DNA of 64,000 nucleotides, taken from Owenia fusiformis (Eukaryota > Annelida > Polychaeta > Sabellida > Oweniidae). This document shows, piece by piece, positions 36,626 to 49,400 of this stretch. The notes under the pieces are model-generated. The model ran no database searches. It had not been told where the DNA came from and saw nothing but the letters and a program-made list of their open reading frames with translations. How positions within the stretch are numbered: the first letter of the stretch is position 1; each line of letters begins with the position of its first letter. The stretch spans positions 33,410,166 to 33,474,165 of the forward strand of contig CAIIXF020000011.1 of assembly GCA_903813345.2 (NCBI GenBank), read 5' to 3'. The translations under genes and the position numbers were made by a program.

Positions 36626-37576
36626 TATCTGGAATGATGAATATTTCAAAATAAGGGGGAGCAAAGTATGTTTTACATATTGGATTACAAAAGGTATTAA
36701 ACGTTGTATGTGATATTGTAACTATTGATAGATTAATGGCATATGAAGAAATATCACAGAAGTATGATGTTTGAAAAATATATTTAAATGCTAGAGATCA
36801 TATTTATGAAATGTCAGATTTCAGAAAACTGAGTACTGATAAAAGAAAATGAAGTTTAGAATATAATGCTAAGAATATTTCCTGTACATCATCTAATCAT
36901 GGCTTAGAGCATTCAAATGCAAATAATATCCTAAATAAAATAACAAACTCTATATTTTTACAAAATTCATCATGACATGTAAGTTCAATAGACTTCGTAT
37001 AAACCTTGTTCTCTGTTCACGTTGGATGTAATTTAATTGTCTTTCAAAATTGAAAAGAGTGCAAGAAGTTCATTCAATATGGATGTTGTCAAACTGCTTA
37101 CGAGGTGGGCCTAAGGAATTCTCTCCAAGTTCTAATATTAGGTTTACATCCAAGCCTATTGATTGTAGTTATGTATCATGTGAATAGAAATGATCAACTC
37201 TATTCTATATACATGTGTAATCACAGTTTTTATATGATAAATAATACAAATTTAAACATAAATTCACTGTTTAGTGTTATTAACTATCGTGTATTTCATG
37301 TATTTAATAAATTAATAATACAACATGTATATCAGTTTTAAAAATTTTAATTTTTAATTTTAAAATATTATATATTTAGTTATGATGAAAATGTAGATTG
37401 TTCAGACAGCCCGGTCTAGCAATTACAATTTTTAGGTCAATACTTAGAGGTTATGTCACTATCGTTGCATATATGCCCGAGGGTTTCACTGTCAGTGATA
37501 TATGGCCAGACCTTGGGAGGCACATTGATCACTGAGAACCGAGGGCATATGTGCAACTAGAGTGACATAAACGATT

Positions 37577-37842
37577 TATAACATACCTATGATGATCTAG
37601 TCTGGTCAGAGAGTACCATTTTCTTATCCAATTGACTAGCAATGGTTAGGAAATGATGATTCATTCCCATGTTTGTATCTTACGAATGTACGAGTCAATT
37701 TGACCTAGGCCTAATGTATGACATAGTCCCAGCGCTTGACCAATCAGAAAGTTAGCGAGCGCGGGCGCGGGATTTTCAAAAGTTATATTGGCCCGCTTTC
37801 TTGTGAAAAGTTTACACTATACATCATCATAGGTATGTTATA
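37577..37842. mobile_element. 266-bp element with about 20-bp terminal inverted repeats
   Basis: tataacatacctatgatgat at 37577 is mirrored by catcataggtatgttata ending at 37842. It contains a GC-rich core (gcgagcgcgggcgcggg) unlike the surrounding DNA. The adjacent 37450-37572 is another foldback built on tatgtcact...gcatatatgccc. Confidence 0.7.
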
Positions 37843-37960
37843 ATTCTATATACGATAGTACCTGTCTAATTCAAACGCCTATGTGACTGGCAAGAAGTGT
37901 TCAGATTAGCAGGTATTCACATTTTAAGGTTTTATAAACTTGTAAGTCAATGAGAGAAAT

Positions 37961-38354
37961 AAAGGACGATTCTAGGTTTGGAGAACGAAGTTCATCAATA
38001 TAAATGAGCATTATCCCTGCTTTGGACAAATTTGATTTTTTTACATAATATAGAGTTGAAGGTCTTCTTTTGAATGGTCATAATTTAATTTGGGTAATAT
38101 TTCTAGATTTTTCGCAAAAAAATATTAGCGCAGTACACTTATGAACTTTTTTCCCCAAATCGAGACTTGTATTTTATTGAATCGGTCTAATTGATCGTTA
38201 TCCCTGCTTCAGACCAATTTGTTATTTTTACATCTTGTAGATTTAAATGTCCTCTTTTGAATATTCATAGTTTAATTTGGGTAATATTTATATATTTTTC
38301 ATGAAAAAAATTATTAGCCCAGGAGACTGTTCTCCAAACCGAGAATCGTCCTTT
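37961..38354. mobile_element. 394-bp element with 26-bp inverted ends and an internal duplication
   Basis: The inverted ends aaaggacgattctaggtttg (and 6 bp beyond) and the mirrored rear end 38329-38354 bound two direct copies (about 37985-38150 and 38165-38330) sharing tttaatttgggtaatattt. It sits inside another repeat carrying a gttcagattagcaggtatt landmark. Confidence 0.7.
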
Positions 38355-38439
38355 GGGTCTAAGAAAATTGTTCACATTGAGAGATATTTGGCTATACAGG
38401 TGTCACTGTATGTAAATGACAAGCAATCGACTAGATACA

Positions 38440-38960
38440 AATAAAAATCCTTTGTCTCTAGGCATCAGCATTTGAACCTAATCCATTAACTGGTATTTGG
38501 GTTATCAAAGATTACATTTTTTATTGACAAATGCCATCCATTTTGATATATTGCAACCATCTTGAAAATTTCTTCGTGAGCAGAGCTTCTTTATATGTAG
38601 GTATCAATATACAAAATTTAAAGCGACTCTTCCACTGAAATTTTAGTTATAAAAGATTACATTTTCATGAAAAATGGTGGCCATTTTGGAATTTAGCTGT
38701 CATTTTGAAAATGTCTTCTCAAGCAGATTCGTTTGTTTCTAGGCATCAGCAAATCGAATCTGAAGCAAATCTGTCCACTGGTACAGGTGGTACTTGAGTT
38801 ATAAAAGATCGTATTTTAACAAAAAAGGCATCAACATATAAAAGAACCACATCGGTCCACTTGTGAGTAATCAGAGTTTATGTTTTACATAAAATGGTGG
38901 CCATTTTGAAATTCAGTGGCCATCTTGAAATTCTCTTCATTTGGTGATATAATTACAATG
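38440..38960. repeat. three tandem, diverged copies of an about 185-bp unit
   Basis: Repeated landmarks are tctaggcatcagca, gttataaaagattacatttt and aaaatggtggccattttg. A related single block of aaaatggccaccat-type sequence occurs near 62640-62790. Confidence 0.6.
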
Positions 38961-39524
38961 GCTTGATAGTATTGATAGCCTTGAATGTACAGGTGAACTG
39001 GGATACTGTACTTCTATTTAATTTGACTGCTGTTTTGATTTGATTGATCCGCCAAATTGTTCAAATAGTCCAAATTAAGTAGCCGCCAATCTCAATATTT
39101 TATATTTCAATTGTAAATTTGTATCGTATATATATTTCAATATTGCAAGTCCGTAATCATCAAATGTTCATAACAGCAAAGCCACCAAAATAAGTAGAAG
39201 TATAGTATATAAGTGACCTAATTATATTTCGCTAATTTCAAGTTTCTTGAAATTTTGTGACTATTAATTTTCGCAGATTTATGACTCAAGAAGTCCAGCT
39301 TCTTTTTTTAAGTTGGCAATTCCTTAATGCAAAACTACCCTTTCAACTTCAATATTACATGTATAAGCCGTGCTTTTCCCTTCACCCGTATATTTTGGCT
39401 TCATCTTGAGCCAATTTTGAATGTTCATTTTAAGAATCAAGAATGTACTGTAGTAACCTCCCTCCCTTTTTTGCCTTGCAGAGGATGAAAATATCAACAT
39501 TGAGTGAAATTAATTCCCGGAAAT

Positions 39525-39995
39525 AGTTGAAATAATCTTGATTTACCTCATTAAATATTCAAAATTCAGTCAAAGTGATATCATATTTGAAATCTACATG
39601 TAAAATTACATCTAGAAATATGGTTTCGTAAATTGTTCATCAAGTTTGAAAATTTAATTTTTTTTGTATAATGTACTAATAGGATTTATTTTGTACTGAT
39701 GCCCTTTTAGGGTCGAACTTCTAGATCAGGGAGATTCCCCATAGACCCCAATGTTATAAAATCACAAAAAATGAATAATTTTTTTATATTGGACAGATAA
39801 CATTTACCTTTTCCTGGACATATTTTAATTTGCATAACTATTAGATACATAAGGTTGATATCAAAACTGAACCACTTAAACATGTATGAATATTTAAGGT
39901 AAACGGAACTTTCTACTATACCCACCATGCTATCTGGCTCGAAGGAGCCACCTGGTGTTGAAACTGGTAACTAACTACTTGCATCTGCATTATTG
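39525..39995 (+). repeat. dispersed repeat, copy 2 of 3
   Basis: Same order of landmarks as 3752-4190, with a short insertion around 39665-39712 and the same end (ccacctggtg-ttgaaactgg then ctacttgcatctgc). Confidence 0.65.
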
Positions 39996-40104
39996 CGTGG
40001 CTATTATATTTTGTGAATTTTCCAAATCTTGCAGAAATTGTGAAATATATTAGCACGCGAAAATTACCAGGAGTACAGTATATCTGTTTATAGCAGCAAA
40101 ACAA

Positions 40105-40423
40105 TTATACAATGCAACACAGTCTACTCTCCTGTTGTTTTACAACTTCTCCACCATGTCCACTTGCTGTTACATCTCTTACATCTTGTATAATTCTCAA
40201 ATTGTTCTTTGAGTTTGATTTTACATCACCATTTTCTTCCTCTGTTGTAGCAGATTTCACTTTAAGCTCAACATCCACATTGTTTTCAATATAATCCATG
40301 TTGGATTCAATACTGGTGTCTCCTATGCCTAGTAGAAAGAATGTCTCCATATCTCCCTTTCCTTTAATGTTGATCATACCTCGAGATTTGAATTTGCAAG
40401 ATTTACAGCTATCTGACAGTACC
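40105..40423 (-). CDS. guanylyl cyclase last exon: cyclase end and CaaX-like tail
   Basis: The acceptor is tatttccag. It encodes [20 protein letters not shown] then [12 protein letters not shown], the conserved end of the cyclase domain. A variable acidic and polar tail of about 75 residues follows and ends RLCCIV and TAA. The last four residues, CCIV, fit a prenylation CaaX box, with an adjacent cysteine available for other lipidation. Confidence 0.93.
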
Positions 40424-43400
40424 CTGGAAATATAAAGTTTATCAATGACTTGGCATCTTTACCAACTTTATTAGCACTGTTCTAAATATATAATAACTGT
40501 CTTGATTTAATCTTGGGGATTTGTTGAGGACTACATACCGGAGTAACACATACTGGTGGGATTATGGACTGGTGTGTTTGAGACAACTAGAGAATATACT
40601 ACATACTGGAGTAACACAAACTGGTAAGATTATGGGCTGCTGTGTTTGAGACAACTAGAGAATATACTACATACTGGGGTAACACAAACTGGTGAGATTA
40701 TGGGCTGCTGTGTTTGAGACAATTAGAGAATATACTACATACTGAAGTAACACATACGGATGAGATTTACTGGCAAGATTTTGGGCTGCTGTGTTTGAGA
40801 AAATAAGAGAATATGCTAGCACATATTGGTGAGATTATGGGCTGCTTTGTTTGAGACAATTAGAGAATATACAACATACTGGAGTCACATGTATTTGTGA
40901 AATTATGGGCTGCTGTCTTAGAGACAAATAGAGAATATATTGCATACTGGAGTAACGCATACTGGTGAGATTATGGGCTGCTTTGTGTGAGACAACTAGA
41001 GAATAAACTTCATACTGGAGTAACATATATTTTGAAATTATGGCCTCCTGTGTTTGAGACAATTATAGAACAAGGCATTAACATGACAAAATGTCACCAC
41101 CTAGCTCACAATATTATTAGCTCAATCTTAAGTCAGATTTGAATTTCTGAGAACTTGGAGATGATTTTGAAAAAATTGGTCAATTAGAAGCAAGTTGAAG
41201 AAATACCTTTTTGACCTTGAGAAGGTCATTGAAGGTCAAATCTTTTGTTGACACTGAAGGTGAAATCTCAAATCTAAAGTCAGATTTGAACTACTAAGAT
41301 ATTGTGGATGATTTTGAAAAAAGGCCAATTTAAAGCAAGTTGAAAAAATGCCCTTTTGACCAGATTTGAACTTCTGTCAACTTGTAGGTGATTTTGAAAG
41401 AAATTGAAGTCAGTCTAAACAGTATTTGCTAAGTTATTGGAAGTTGTAAGAATTTGTTACAGACACCAACAGCTGATCGCCAACCACCAACTGCCAATCA
41501 CTAACCGCCGCCACAAAAAATGGAGGCCATAACAATGTCACCACTTTTTGGTGGTGACATAATATACTACATACAGGAGTAACACATACTGGTGAGATTA
41601 TGGGCTGCTGTGCTTGAGACAGCTAAATAATATACTACATACTGGAGTAACACATACTGGTGAGATTATGGGGTGCTGTGTTTGAGACAACTAGGGAATA
41701 TACTACAGATGTACATACTGGTGAGACTGAGGACTGATATGTATGTGGCCAGGCAGACTGTTGCTTTCCATCCTAGATGCTGTATTCACACTGTCACCAA
41801 ACAAACAGTATCTTGGCATTTTGTCCCCAACTACACCAGCCACCACTGGACCAGTGTGAAATCCTATACGAATCTGAAACAAACAGAATATATTTTGAAA
41901 TGAAGATACATTAAAATTAGGCAAAAGTCATCAAATTGACAATTAGAGAGTTTACTAAATTTTCTGACAAATTGGAGGTAGGGGTCAGACAGTTCACAGA
42001 AACCACCAGAGCTCTCGCCATCATTTGCCTCAACAGTTTGGTTTGAAAAATCGTTTTTCATTATTTCACTGTACGTTAATAGAGGGAAAATTATCATTCA
42101 TAAATGCATGGACATTTAAATAATGGAGAATGAATGTGGATGTTGAAAAAAACAGAGATGGATGAGAAAGATATTAATGTCCAAGTATCAGATTCAGCTG
42201 ACACATATACATATATCATTTCAACAGTTAAGTGTTTAGTATTACATTTGTGAAATTTCAAAACATAGGCTATAACATGAGATCAAATACATGGTAATCA
42301 TAGGCTAAATTTGTTTTACATTCTTATGATGATTAGCAGAATATAATAGTGCGTTAAGAACAAAATAACCAATAGTTGAATCGTGGGATTCAAAAACTAA
42401 ACCGTCTGACCCCTAATTGTAGGTACCTGTAAGGGTTTTCCTGTAACTGGAGAGGAGACCGTGTGACACTCCTGCATCATTGCAAGTGCCATGTTTGCAA
42501 CCTTTATAGATGTCTCCCCTTCTCTCTGTATCCCAGCAACCACCATGTATGCATCTCCAATGGTCTCAACCTGAATAAGAGGGGGGATTAACCAATCTCC
42601 ATGTAAATATGAGGCTCACCTGTTAATTTTTGGTGAAGACAATACAATTTGCTGCTTTATCATGAGGATTTAGTAATATTGAATGAGCCAATAATATATT
42701 TTTTCCTTCTGACTAATATAATTCTAACATTGTCACATTAAATGATTTTGAGGAATATCATTTTTATCTACGAGGTGATATTGATATCTGCACGAGAGAG
42801 CAAAGCAAACAGAATTTTATTCATTCTTGAGAAACTTTTTTAAAACCCAAAGTGCACCGATTAATAATATAAGGAGATCTATTCATACCTTATGAACATC
42901 ATGCAGGGAAATCAGATTTATTAATACCTGATATACAGGGTGCCCATGAAGTCTCTTTACACAGATTTTATATTGCAATTGTAAAGATAATTTATGGACA
43001 CCCTGCACATCATGTACAGAAATCAGCTAGACTTAATGTACCTTTTAGAGAAAATGCAACCAAATTAGATTTATTCATACCTTATACACATCATATAGGG
43101 AAGTGAGATTTACTTAAACCTTGTACAGCACACATGGAAATTAATAAGATTTATTCATACCTTATACACATCATATGGGGAAGTGAGATTTACTTAAACC
43201 TCGTACAGCATGCATGGAAATTAATAAGATTTATTCATACCTTATACACATCATATAGGGAAGTGAGATTTACTTAAACCTTGTACAGCATGCATGGAAA
43301 TTAATAAGATTTATTCATACCTTATACACATCATATAGGGAAGTGAGATTTACTTAAACCTTGTACAGCACACATGGAAATTAATAAGATTTATTCATAC

Positions 43401-46400
43401 CTTATACACATCATATAGGGAAGTGAGATTTACTTAAACCTTGTACAGCATGCATGGAAATTAATAAGATTTACTCATACCTTATACACATCATGTATTG
43501 ACGTGAGGTGATCAAACTTGGAGTATAAACAGTTGAGCATCTGTAGAACTTCCATAGGATGAGAGCCTGCAGCTATATCAGTGAATGACACAATGTCGCT
43601 GAACAATATGGTCACCTCCGAGAATTTCTCTACAATAAAAATCATGAATGAATATACATGTATTGTTATACTGTTGAGACAGTATGATGAACTTCTTTAT
43701 CACTGACAAATAATGAAATATGTAATAGCAGCATATAATGGTCAAGAGAGAAAGAACTATGAATGATCATATGCACAAGGAAACTAAAAAGTTGTTTTGA
43801 AGTCATATCTCATCTGTATGCTAAAGCAGGAAAGAAATAATTCTTAATTAAAAACGGCAGTACAATCAATCTATACAACCCAGTGGCGTAGGAACAATGT
43901 ACGCCAAAACGCCAGTGCGTAGTGTTGAAAAGTGAGAATAAAAAAGACTTTTTAATTTTCCTATGTTCTTTAGTCATATTTTCTCATTGTTTAAATTGTA
44001 AAAGTAATCTCGAGCACACTAGCCTAAAGAAATGTTTTGTGGATACCATATCATTATTGGTCTGTCTGGCAAATATCATTTAACAGATTGAATTCCCTTA
44101 CCAACATGCTTTATTTCATGAAAATCGAGCCACTGTTGACTGTCTTATAAATACAATTTCGCCAAATATTCGTGAATCGCGTTCTCTTCACGAATTTGAG
44201 AGGAAAATTGTTTGTTTTTTTCAAAAACTACTTGATGAATACCTTTGACATTTTTTCTGCATTTTCCGTAATGCTTATGCTAACTATGGTTTCATATAAT
44301 TATAATGATGAACCTCTTTAAATTTAGATGTATATTTTTTTTATTCTCCCCTACCCCAATTTTTCAATTTCACTATCAATTTATATTCCGTTGCTATGCA
44401 AAATCATAGACACGAAATTATAGTTAAGTCAACAATTATCTATTTTCTTACTAAATCACTAATTGTTATTGGTAGTACTTTTTGAAATATGGATGTTAAA
44501 GATAAAAACAACTTGAAAATGCTGATTATTCAATTACACATTCCATTGATTTCAGTTCTAGAAAAGCGATAACCTAGTTTTTTCATTTGAAAAATAATAG
44601 ATTCTTGTTTTATAACATTTTTTGGCATCCCTTAAGTCACGTTGACCTCGATTTGACCTTTGTGGTGGGTGTGTTTATTTGTTTCATTGATCACGAATGC
44701 GTTTCTTTATATCAATTGATCAAACTAGTTTCTTTAATCTATTGTATTGCACGGTACACGATGGAATCCGACAATACTATATATCTTAATTCAATTATTC
44801 GAAAATGATTAAAAAATCTCTAATTGTTTTTTGGAAATTGGTCGTCTCAATCGTTCGAGACATTAGCAAAGTGAGAATGATTTGTGTCGAGATTTAAAAG
44901 ATAGGCTTTCCAAGGTGATTTTAAATGATGAAAATCATTCGAACATTTTAAAGCACATTAAAAAGGTATCGGGGATTTAAAGCTTGCATATGAAATCGAA
45001 ACGCCAACCTATACGTATGACCAATCGCCCATACAACTGCATCGCTTAAGTATTTCCGTTCACATTTAGGTTGTGAATATTGCAAGCTTAAAATCTCTGT
45101 TACCATAAAATGACGTTTTACGAGCATAATATAGGCGTTTTGATATAGAATATTGACACAATTGTTTCATATTTTTTTGGCGGGACTTTTGGCGTAGTGT
45201 TGAATTTACACCTTCCTACGCCCCTGCAACCCTACTACTATTGCCATCTTTACATCGGCCCAAAAACTAGTTTTGTCAAGGGGGCTCAGTTTGGTTGAAA
45301 CATTGTGCTTATACTTTCTGTAAATGTAAAAACCATGTGAGTAAGATCAAACTGGTCAATATTGCAGAAATTGCTCTGCATTTTCAAAAGACTAGTCCAT
45401 ATAACAGTCCATACCTGCTTCAACCTTTTTTCCTTCTCTTAGCTGATCAGCAACTTTTCGAGGAAGCATCTCATACAATAATGCATTAGTCTTTCTCTTC
45501 TCTGCCTCTAGTTCATGGGCCAGTAGTTTCAGTTGGGCTGTAGCCTCATCTAAGTGTTTACTGGAACACAGAAATGAACTTGGTCATAAATATAATGTTC
45601 ACATGAAAGATAAAGCAAAATTCCGAACTATCTATGTCAAAGTACACATGAGAGCCAGGGTTGAAAATATGACTGCCTAATTCAACATATTGGTATTCAA
45701 TCTACTGCGAAATAGGAAACTTGCTTTTTCTAAGTTCATTGCCTAGAGTGGCAGTCAGGCCATTGGTAGCACAGATGTAGTAGGTAGTAGGATCTCATAG
45801 GCTCAAAGAATTATTCTTTGAGCTTCTGATCCTACTCCAAAACAATATGGCCAGGATCTATGATTGGCAGTTAGGCAGCTGTGAACTTAATAACTTGCAC
45901 GAGCCAAAAGGATGCAGAAAGCATTTCCCAGTATACATATGAGATAAATATGAATATTGGTTTGAAATGCCCAAGACCAAAGGTGGTAGATGTAATCTTA
46001 AATAAAGATGGCATGGCAATCAATCTTAGACAAAATACTTAAAGTCTGCCACACTGCTGCCATCTTTCTATTGGTTTAAAGCCCATGACTATATGACAAC
46101 CAAGTTTCAGAGTTTAAATGGTAGAACTATTGAAATTACACTTTATCAATTATATATTACCCCGATTGTTACTGGAATGAAGGTCTAGTCTATCTACTTC
46201 AGTAATCAAAACAAATAAATCACTGTTTTATAGCCATGCTATGCTCTCTAATGAAGAAGCCTTCTGTTTTTTTAGCCAATTACTAATTAACTAGCATAAT
46301 ATGGTTACCTCGGCAACACAGTGTAGCATCTAAGAGGTAGTGATTTATGGAACCAGTGTCAATATTTGTGATCTTGTTACATATCCTATTCATTAATAAG

Positions 46401-49400
46401 GTGAAAAAGCCTGGCGTATATTTTTTTTCTTTACAGCCAGCTTCAAGCAACAAGTTTGAGTTGGACTAAAAATATCAACTGCCCGGTAATTCAGGTCTTC
46501 TGGAAATGAGGTTTAAATAAAACTTAAAATAATTTTTTAATTCACGTTGTTCCAGAATAAAAATATTTGTATTCTATATCTGAACACAATTGGGACTAAT
46601 CAAAAGTGTTCAGATTGGCTAGTCTTGCTTCAAGACCCTGTACTAGCTATTGGACTAACAACCAGCTGTTAGAGTAGATAATCCAGGGTCTTGATGCAAG
46701 ACTAAGATTGGCAGGTATTCACATTTCAAGGTTTGTTAACATGAAAGTTGGTAAATTAAGAAAATGGAACTGAAAAAGTGTTCACTTTGAAAGGTGTCCA
46801 CGTAAGAGACATGTCCTGATGTACAAGGTTTTACTGCAGTACACTTCCCTATAATATGTAATTGTGATAATATATTGAATCTTTCATTCCAATGGCCTCA
46901 AGAAAGATAGCTCGACATTTATCTACCTATTAAGAAATCCAATTCATTTACCAGGTAGTAATTTATTAGGCAGTTATTATAATATTCTGGTTGATTGAAT
47001 GTTGTGTACTATAGACTATTGCAAATACTTATATTTCAAACATGATGCTAATCGCATGCAGCAAGGATCTGCTCTACCAAATGTGCAGAGTCAAGTTATA
47101 AACTACCCTCTGCCTAGTCTATATAATATTACAGTTTAGTACCCCCACCCCCACAACCAGTGCCTGTGACGGGTGGGGTAATAAATCATTTCAAACCTAC
47201 CACTCTGACCTTAACTCAAGCAATCAGCGAGCTGGAAGGAACGCTAAAATATGCGCTCAAACTATGCGATCATGTCAGAGGAAATGACAATACATAGAGA
47301 GTTGTTTTATTGTAAACTGAAGGAGTGAACACGAAGCGCTCTTTTAAAAAGCAAATTCGAATGAATGCAAATGGTATATCTGCTCTGTCTTGACCAATGA
47401 TTCATTATGCCTCAAATCCCCTTTGAACAGTGTACACGTGACCTCCCCAGGATTAAAGGAAGTGGGAGCAGCACCCACTTGAGATTTAAAAAACAGGCTT
47501 GCACGCACCTGAAAATAAAAATCATGAAAATGGGCATATTTTGACTAATATCTGCCTGAATTGTAAAGATGAGAATTTTGCACCCACTTGAGAAAAAATC
47601 CTGTGGAGACGGTGGTACATACTGTATACCTGACTTCTCTCTCTGCACTACGCTGATACATATACATACCTGACTTCTCTCTCTGCACTTCGCTGCTGAT
47701 TGATCAGTATCAAATCTCTTGTCACATCATATAAGGGAATATCTGAGATGAACAGTCTCTTTTCCCTCATCTCATCGATGCTGAGAATCTTTGGCGATGC
47801 AAGGAAAACCATTAAGTCGGTACTCTCAAGCCAGGACATCTGACCTACATACGGAATATACAAATATATACACACAGAAAAACATTAAGTCCACTGACCA
47901 CCGATCGCCAACCACCGATCGTCAAGCGCCGTCACAAAAAACGGAGACCATAACAATATGTCACCACATTGTGGTGGTGACATAAAAATCAACACAATGA
48001 ACACATTGGTTTGGAATTCAGTATTCCAATGACCAGACTGTCGATTGATGCATTCAGTGTCAAAGCTGAGTATACCAAACGGAAACCCCAATAAAGGATC
48101 ATGTAGAAATAAGACTGTATGTTCTGTCTTGTATACTTATCTACTTTAAGACATGTACAAATAAAGTGATTAATTCATTACATAACGACTAGTTTTCTGG
48201 GTTTTTCTTCCATAACATTTAGAATTCCTCCATGATATAACATGATACACTTACCTCGTAGTGCAATATGACTGCGGTGATTCAAATTTGTCACCTTTGG
48301 CTCAAGAAAAAATGTTGCATTGATCTGAGATTTCAAGTGGGTCATCGTCAGTGGCATTTTAGGATGCTTCAATTGAAACAAATCGTCCAGTCTGATTGAT
48401 TGCTCACTTCCAAACGGCAGAATTTTTGCGACATTCTTTCCGTACTGTTTGATCTCTAGATTTTCATCAAATACAATATGGTATGGCAATATCTGGCAAA
48501 AGTCAGATACTCCAACTAAATTACATTCCAGTCCTCTAACATTCACTGCTGATGATGTGGAATTTCTCAGATTGTCAATTTTAGCATCATTTTCAAGGAT
48601 TTCAATTTCAAATACATTATGTTCTATCAGTTCCTCAGATGTTAAGCTGATGAGTTCATTGGTTGTTTCAAGCAGGGTTGTCATGACGGTCACATTAAAC
48701 AACATTTTTCCAACTGCTCGTAAGAGACCTGGAAAGATAATTATAGAAGTTAGAAATGGTAATAGTGAGATAAATAGTGTCAAAATAGTTCATTCTTGGA
48801 ACGAAGCGTGAAACTTTCCATATATCATCAGTATACATTTATCTTTGATTTAAGAGCATGAGACATTTTATTGGTCAACTAGAACGATAAAAAATTACAA
48901 TTATCCCCTCCCCCCCACCAAATCCTGGGGGTGGGGGTGAGAGAATTTTTTTTCTTTTTAAAAATATGTTTGAATATACTCATATTGCAGTTTTAGTATG
49001 CTTTTAGTATGCTCAAAATAATAACTAAAATTACATCAGCATTTCTCATGGATATCCATTGTTAAAGTCTGACTGGGGGGCGACGCCCATATTATCAACG
49101 AGTTAAGTATGCAAGTTAGTGAATCTTCTGATTATGAATAGGAAAGTAACCTACTTTAGCTGAACAAAATGGATAAGGATAAATCAGTTGATGATATTTA
49201 TATAATATATGCTATAGGAAAGTCAATTCTGTTGTTAAAGGCTTGTTATTGGCCACGCCCACTTTTAGTGATTAAGATATAATATGTGTTAATCACAAAT
49301 ATAAATAGATTCTGTTAGGTTTTAATGAAAGCACTCTCTGACTAGTTGACCAGTTACCTTATTAAGTACCCATATGCACTCAAGTATTATATATGCCATT

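Larger units (their letters stand above)
36102..40104. other. repeat-dense intergenic region between convergent SCNM1 and guanylyl cyclase genes
   Basis: No coding frame is supported. It is built largely of short inverted-repeat elements: 36255-36300, 36451-36625, 37450-37572, 37577-37842, 37961-38354, 38440-38960 and 39525-39995, some nested in others. The 3' untranslated regions of both genes must lie here. Confidence 0.7.

Noticed and set aside
43061-43480. 80-bp regularly spaced repeats as a CRISPR-like array
   Set aside because: Units are tandem with no unique spacers, and the context is a eukaryotic intron.
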